Shown here piece after piece: positions 33,764 to 38,031 of a stretch of DNA of 38,031 bases. The notes beneath the pieces are model-generated. The model saw only the letters and a list, made by a program, of their open reading frames with translations, did not search any database and had not been told where the DNA came from. The stretch spans positions 1 to 38,031 of the forward strand of contig JAJZXX010000062.1 in the NCBI GenBank assembly GCA_021806205.1, written 5' to 3'. The first letter of the stretch is position 1. Every line of letters starts with the position of its first letter. Source of the DNA: Bacillota bacterium. Lineage in GTDB: Bacteria > Bacillota > Sulfobacillia > Sulfobacillales > Sulfobacillaceae. Position numbers and translations under genes: made by a program.

Positions 33764-35226
33764 CGCGCTTTCTTGGCCTTCCGTCCGCCACGCCCACGGT
33801 GCAGGGCACGTCCCTTCGCTTTGAGGTGCAGCTTACCCGACGGCGCACCCAGTACTGCCGTAATGACTCGATCTCCGCTAGACAAGTGGTGCGAGCTAAC
33901 CGCCGCCAATGTCATATTCTCTAGCAAAATATGCACCGGCACGCGATGGCGCCCCGTACCCGACACGACCTCCACGGTAGTCCGGGACCCGCCCGAATGC
34001 AGTGCCGCCAGCGGTACCAGTAGGGCATTATGGATAGTGCGCACGGTGATATTGACTTGAGCGCTCATTCCGTAGCGAATCGCGCTCCGGCCGGGCACCG
34101 TCACTGTCACGGGAAAGGTCGATACGCCATTGCTGTAAAGCCCTATCGACGCTACATTTTGCACGGTTCCGTGGAGGACCGTGGCGGGTAAGGCGGGCAA
34201 CGTAATCCGCACCGACTGCCCCGGATGCACTTGATCAATTTGTGTTTGCGGAACGGACACGGTTACCACCTTGGTCGCACTCGAGATGGTTAGGAGCTTA
34301 CCGCCTGGAGTCAGGGGGTTTAAGGTGGTCACAACGCCGTCATACGGAGCCGTGATGGTCAAGGCTTTGACCGCCTGCTGGGCGGAAAGATACGCTTGTT
34401 GACTTTGTTGCAGTTGCGCTCGCGCTTGAACCAGTGTTGCCGATGCGCCCTGTTGCTGCACCGTAAGCTTGTCAATCTGAGATTTAAGACCAGCGATCTG
34501 ACTGTCATCGCTTAAGACTGCCTGCGTCAAGGTCGGTGAGGTCAGCCGAAAAAGCATGGTACCCATAGCCACCTGTTGCCCGTTGGCTACGGCCACCGAC
34601 CCTACCGTCCCGGCTACAAGGGCCGTGAGCGTATGCCCCCCGACAGTTCCCACCGACTGCCCCGCCGAAACCACATCGCCGGCTGAAACACTGAGACTGA
34701 CCGTGCCAGCCACCGGAGCCGCCACTTGACCGTGATCCTCGGTACGCGCCAAGCTGGCCTGAGCCAGTTGCAGCGAATCCACCAGTTGTGCCAACTGTGC
34801 CTGGCGACCATTTTGCGTGGCGGAAGAACTGTCGATAGCAACCTGGGCTTGATTTGCGACCACGGTTGCATGCGCTGCGGCCAACTCCGACACAAGCGTC
34901 GGGTCGGTCAATCGGGCCACCGTCTGTCCTTGTGAAACCGTTTCACCCGCATGCACCATCAGTTGCTGTAGATGTGAGGAGGGCCGTGTTGTGACGGTAT
35001 CGGTCTGGGTGGGAACCACTTCGCCGGTGGCAGAGAAGACTTCTGACAAGTCGCCACGGCGAACCAGCGCCGACAAGTACTTAACCGGAGTCGGCGGAGT
35101 AGCCGCTCGATGGACGATATAGAGCACACCTCCTAGCACGACTAAAGTCAAAGCCACCACCGAATAAACCCGCTTAAATGCCCAGGGCCGACGATCCGAA
35201 CCCATCGGCGGCATTGCCGTGGCCAT
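33760..35226 (-). CDS. Membrane-fusion (HlyD/MacA-like) efflux subunit
   Basis: The 488-residue protein has one N-terminal membrane helix (about residues 20-42, VYSVVALTLVVLGGVLYIVH) and a long external part. It holds lipoyl-like half motifs (LMVHAGETVSQGQTVARL; LSVSAGDVVSAGQSVGTVGG), an alanine/glutamine-rich coiled coil, and later beta-barrel and membrane-proximal domains (ITAPYDGVVTTLNPLTPGGK). An extra lipoyl-like unit (GTVGSVAVANGQQVAMGTML) lies inside the expected hairpin, so the barrel region looks duplicated. It ends with a basic R/K/G-rich tail. In monoderm bacteria such subunits link a MacB pump to the envelope. Confidence 0.88.
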   Translation of the reverse strand: MATAMPPMGSDRRPWAFKRVYSVVALTLVVLGGVLYIVHRAATPPTPVKYLSALVRRGDLSEVFSATGEVVPTQTDTVTTRPSSHLQQLMVHAGETVSQGQTVARLTDPTLVSELAAAHATVVANQAQVAIDSSSATQNGRQAQLAQLVDSLQLAQASLARTEDHGQVAAPVAGTVSLSVSAGDVVSAGQSVGTVGGHTLTALVAGTVGSVAVANGQQVAMGTMLFRLTSPTLTQAVLSDDSQIAGLKSQIDKLTVQQQGASATLVQARAQLQQSQQAYLSAQQAVKALTITAPYDGVVTTLNPLTPGGKLLTISSATKVVTVSVPQTQIDQVHPGQSVRITLPALPATVLHGTVQNVASIGLYSNGVSTFPVTVTVPGRSAIRYGMSAQVNITVRTIHNALLVPLAALHSGGSRTTVEVVSGTGRHRVPVHILLENMTLAAVSSHHLSSGDRVITAVLGAPSGKLHLKAKGRALHRGRGGRKAKKAR

Positions 35227-35244
35227 GAATATCCCCGCTTTCGT

Positions 35245-35649
35245 TCATTTTTTCTTTAGTCCTCGGGGGGTCCGCACACGCACAATGCGCGCAGTCAGGT
35301 CGCCCGATTTTCGGTGGACCACAACCGTCACCGAGTTACCCGGCTTAATCTGTGCCCGTGACGTCGATGTCTTGTTCGCACGATATTTCGTCTTCGCCGT
35401 CAAGTGGATCGTGACCGATAAAGAGTGCAGCGTCTTTAAAGTTAGCCTCGTAGCGGTGATCGCACTGACCGTACCATGCAGGCGATGAATGGACTGCTTG
35501 GTATGGCCTAAATGTTTAGAGGCCGTAGTGGCGGGAACCGGGGTGGTAGCAGTTTTACTGGCCGCCACCCCACACCCAATCGCCATAATGCTCACCGTAC
35601 TGACCATCAAGAACCAGACCGCAATGCGCGAAAATGTCCGGATATTCAC
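35245..35649 (-). CDS. Small lipoprotein with a DUF5666-like domain
   Basis: A 134-residue protein with a signal peptide ending in a probable lipobox (SIMAIGC, modified cysteine at about residue 26). A threonine-rich linker follows. The domain from about residue 55 (LHGTVSAITATRLTLKTLHS, then KPGNSVTVVV and DLTARIVRVRTP) resembles DUF5666, a small beta-barrel found in secreted bacterial proteins. I start it at GTG 35649 behind GAGGCGG; the open frame extends nine codons upstream. It is the first gene of the pump group, 18 bases before the fusion protein. Confidence 0.75.
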   Translation of the reverse strand: MNIRTFSRIAVWFLMVSTVSIMAIGCGVAASKTATTPVPATTASKHLGHTKQSIHRLHGTVSAITATRLTLKTLHSLSVTIHLTAKTKYRANKTSTSRAQIKPGNSVTVVVHRKSGDLTARIVRVRTPRGLKKK

Positions 35650-35744
35650 CTCAGCACCGCCTCTCAGGCTCACCACATCCCTTGAGTACAGTTAAGAGAC
35701 TGAAGTCTGGCCTGAATAGAAGGTAAAAGGAGATCATTAAGCAA

Positions 35745-37091
35745 TTATGACACGGGCGGTCTTTGCACAGGAATTGTCAACCAAAACGTGCTGCCTTTCC
35801 CTTTGACGGACTGAACCCCAACTGAGCCGCCACTCATTTCCACGAGCTTTTTGGCAATCGCCAGTCCTATGCCCATCCCACCCGTACTCCGTGCACGCGC
35901 ACGATCTGCGCGATACAGACGGTCAAACACGTGCGGGAGATCACTGCTGTCTACACCAATGCCGGTATCGGACACGGATAGCATCAAGGACTCACCGTCA
36001 GATTGTGCCGACACCGTCACCCGGCCGCCTGGTCCCGTATATTTCAGGGCATTATCGAGGTAATTGGATAAAGCCTGCCGTAATCGGTCGGCATCAAACC
36101 ACGCCACTGGCGTCAAGTCATCCGGTACCACCACCGTCAAGGTGATGCCTCGTTGGATCGCCATATCCACGACAGCATCCACGGTATGTTTGAGCCAGGG
36201 GCGGACCTCCACCGACTGCGGCCGGAGCTCCAACGCTTGTGAATCGGCGCGCGCCAACATTTGCAAGTCGTCAGTCAGGCGCACCAAAAATCGTGTCTGC
36301 TCACGAATTAGGGTCATCGGGTCCTGACCAGGAATGGACACGCCGTCGTCCAGCGCCGTCACATATCCCAGCAGAATGCTTAACGGGGTGCGCAACTCGT
36401 GGGCCATATCCGCAATGAGTTGCCGCTGCTGCGTCTCACTGGCATTCAACGCTTCCGCCATATGATTGAAGTCCTTGGCCAAGGTGCGAGCTTCCGAGAC
36501 GCCGGCGGGAGTGAGATAAATATCCCGTCGGCCAGCCGCTACGGCTTGGGCAGCGAGAGCAACTTTCCGAAAGGGCCCGGCCGCCTCGCGACCCACCCAG
36601 ATACTGACCACGAGAGCGATAATAAACCCTAGAACCGCCGCCAAAGCCAGCCGCTGCTCAATTGCCTGCAGCACCGGAGACAAACGCGGTTCAAAAATTG
36701 GCGGATGCACCAAGGTCATGGTGCCAATCGACACAGCCCCCAATCGCAAGGGCACCGTCACACTGGCAGAAGGACCGCCAGTGCTCTGAGCGCCGGGAGG
36801 ATGCGCGGCGATAATAACATGACCAGAGGAGTTCTGCATCGTCAGGCCTGTTCCCCACTGTGCAGCACTCACTTCGGCTTGGCGCTCTAGACGGATCATA
36901 CCTCCATGGCGAAAAGCCACAACCAGTTCACGGGCGATGCGATGAGCAATGCGCGTGTCCCTTTGGGTGGCATAGTGGCTTAATTGATGTTGCGCGGTGT
37001 GTAGTACTGTGATTCCTAAAAGGCCAACCACACTGGTTAAGGTCACAAATGCGGCGCCAAAAAGCAGCCATCGGAGGCTTAAGTATCGCAT
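35745..37091 (-). CDS. Two-component sensor histidine kinase
   Basis: A 448-residue membrane kinase. In order: helix 1 (about residues 9-30), an external sensor region (31-147), helix 2 (148-167), a HAMP linker, the HisKA domain with DMAHELRTPLS (H231), and the ATPase domain with N-box LSNYLDNALKYT, G1 VSDTGIGV and G2 GGMGIGLAI. The start is taken at the ATG at 37091, which overlaps the response-regulator gene by 13 bases; an earlier ATG at 37115 is possible. The adjacent efflux genes are the likely target of the pathway. The signal is unknown. Confidence 0.93.
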   Translation of the reverse strand: MRYLSLRWLLFGAAFVTLTSVVGLLGITVLHTAQHQLSHYATQRDTRIAHRIARELVVAFRHGGMIRLERQAEVSAAQWGTGLTMQNSSGHVIIAAHPPGAQSTGGPSASVTVPLRLGAVSIGTMTLVHPPIFEPRLSPVLQAIEQRLALAAVLGFIIALVVSIWVGREAAGPFRKVALAAQAVAAGRRDIYLTPAGVSEARTLAKDFNHMAEALNASETQQRQLIADMAHELRTPLSILLGYVTALDDGVSIPGQDPMTLIREQTRFLVRLTDDLQMLARADSQALELRPQSVEVRPWLKHTVDAVVDMAIQRGITLTVVVPDDLTPVAWFDADRLRQALSNYLDNALKYTGPGGRVTVSAQSDGESLMLSVSDTGIGVDSSDLPHVFDRLYRADRARARSTGGMGIGLAIAKKLVEMSGGSVGVQSVKGKGSTFWLTIPVQRPPVS

Positions 37092-37771
37092 ACGACAGGT
37101 ATCTCGCCGATCCATTGGTAGCCGAGACCATACACACCCCGAATCGGGGAAGGCCGCAATCCCAATTTTTTGCGTAAACGAGTGACATGGACATCAATCG
37201 TGCGGTCAGAGACAACCCCATCCGGTCCGTGAAGGACATCCAACAATTGGTCCCGCGTCAAAATATGTTTGGGTTGCCGCATGAGCGCGTACAGCAACCG
37301 ATATTCCATAGCGGTTAACTTTGCGTCCGCGTCGTTGACGCGGGCTTCTTGCGCGGCCGTATTCAACACAACGGGACCCGCCCGCCAGACCGAGGATTTG
37401 GACAGAGAGTCCATCCGCCGCAAGATAGTTTCAACCCGCACTACGACTTCCGCTGGCGCAAATGGCTTAACAATATAGTCGTCGGCTCCCGCTTTTAGTC
37501 CTTGAATACGGTCTGATACCTCAGACAGCGCTGTTAACATAATAACACCCATGTGCGGATGGCTTTTTCGCATGGCATCTAAAATAGTCAGCCCATCGAC
37601 CTCTGGCAGCAAAATATCGAGAATAGCTACATCGGGCGGGTCAATGGACAACCCTTTAAGAGCGTGGCCGCCATCAGCGTAAGCAACCACGGCGAACCCT
37701 GCGCGTTCCAAGTAAGTCTTTAGTAACGCTCTAAGGGAGGGCTCGTCCTCCACCACGGCCACCCGTGCCAC
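37079..37771 (-). CDS. OmpR/PhoB-family response regulator
   Basis: A 230-residue regulator. The receiver domain has the acidic pair E-D-E near residue 8, the phosphorylated D52 (VAILDILLPEVDG), the T in MLTALSE and K in IVKPF. A winged-helix DNA-binding domain follows (LTAMEYRLLYALMRQPKHIL, RTIDVHVTRLRKKLG, IRGVYGLGYQW). I read the start as GTG 37771 behind GCGAGG, since the receiver then begins at once; ATG 37858 would add 29 residues with a weak ribosome site. It overlaps the kinase gene and probably controls the downstream pump. Confidence 0.92.
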   Translation of the reverse strand: MARVAVVEDEPSLRALLKTYLERAGFAVVAYADGGHALKGLSIDPPDVAILDILLPEVDGLTILDAMRKSHPHMGVIMLTALSEVSDRIQGLKAGADDYIVKPFAPAEVVVRVETILRRMDSLSKSSVWRAGPVVLNTAAQEARVNDADAKLTAMEYRLLYALMRQPKHILTRDQLLDVLHGPDGVVSDRTIDVHVTRLRKKLGLRPSPIRGVYGLGYQWIGEIPVVCDT

Positions 37772-38031
37772 TCGCCATCGCCTCGCTTTTGACCCTTGAG
37801 ATATGCGCCCCCAGGATTGATTACGTAGTAGAATTTTTTTAATATCGCCCGAAGACATTGGCTTTCATCGTGCTTCTCAAGCGAATACCTTGGATCACTC
37901 TCTACTATGGCACGCCCACGACCGCCACGGCAAGCACCCCAGATTAGGAGCAGTGCCGACGCATGACGAGATAGGGAAAAAAAGGATCCTGGGGTGGACG
38001 TAGCAACAACCCTCATAATTAGCAGAGATGG

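Noticed and set aside
1-38031. CRISPR arrays, rRNA and tRNA genes
   Set aside because: No regular repeats with spacers, rRNA-like stretches or tRNA cloverleaf sequences were recognised on reading either strand; a weak tRNA match could have been missed by eye.

Overview
The window looks like chromosomal DNA of an acidophilic, spore-forming Firmicute of the Sulfobacillus type. I infer this from gene order, from the sporulation genes yqfC and yqfD, from a CIRCE/HrcA heat-shock operon, and from the protein sequences; I could not run a search. Almost all housekeeping genes lie on the minus strand. Read right to left they follow the classical Bacillus/Clostridium order: lepA-hemW-hrcA-grpE-dnaJ-prmA-rsmE, then rpsU-yqeY, then yqfC-yqfD-phoH-pgpH-ybeY-dgkA-corC-cdd-era-recO-glyQ-glyS, then the PPDK regulator and ppdK. 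Genes are tightly packed, with many 1-14 base overlaps and several GTG or TTG starts.

The departures from that order are the interesting parts. (1) Bases 1-1342 are gene-poor and hold a decayed BrnT-type toxin with a frameshifted antitoxin. (2) An IS110-family element (about 4.84-6.55 kb, plus strand) sits between glyS and the PPDK regulator. Its roughly 350-base non-coding left end is rich in hairpins, as expected for a bridge RNA. (3) Bases 18.4-20.7 kb hold a plus-strand cassette: a MqnC/MqnE-like radical SAM protein, a protein I cannot identify, and a tandem rhodanese whose two active-site cysteines are both missing. It lies where related genomes usually have other yqe/yqf genes. (4) dnaK is absent between grpE and dnaJ. 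(5) A 49-residue two-CxxC protein with a GTG start lies between rsmE and rpsU. (6) A plus-strand EamA transporter has a structured leader and a possible 18-codon upstream ORF. (7) At the right end (31.9-37.8 kb) a probable operon encodes a response regulator, a sensor kinase, a small lipoprotein, a membrane-fusion protein, an ABC ATPase and a MacB-like permease.

How the genes work together: hrcA-grpE-dnaJ is heat-shock control and chaperoning, with a consensus-type promoter overlapped downstream by a perfect CIRCE. prmA, rsmE, rpsU, lepA, era and ybeY all serve ribosome assembly or function. glyQ and glyS make glycyl-tRNA synthetase. pgpH breaks down c-di-AMP. dgkA is for lipid carrier recycling. 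The PPDK regulator and ppdK form a self-contained control unit for pyruvate/PEP interconversion. The two-component system probably controls the adjacent efflux pump. No rRNA, tRNA or CRISPR array was recognised.
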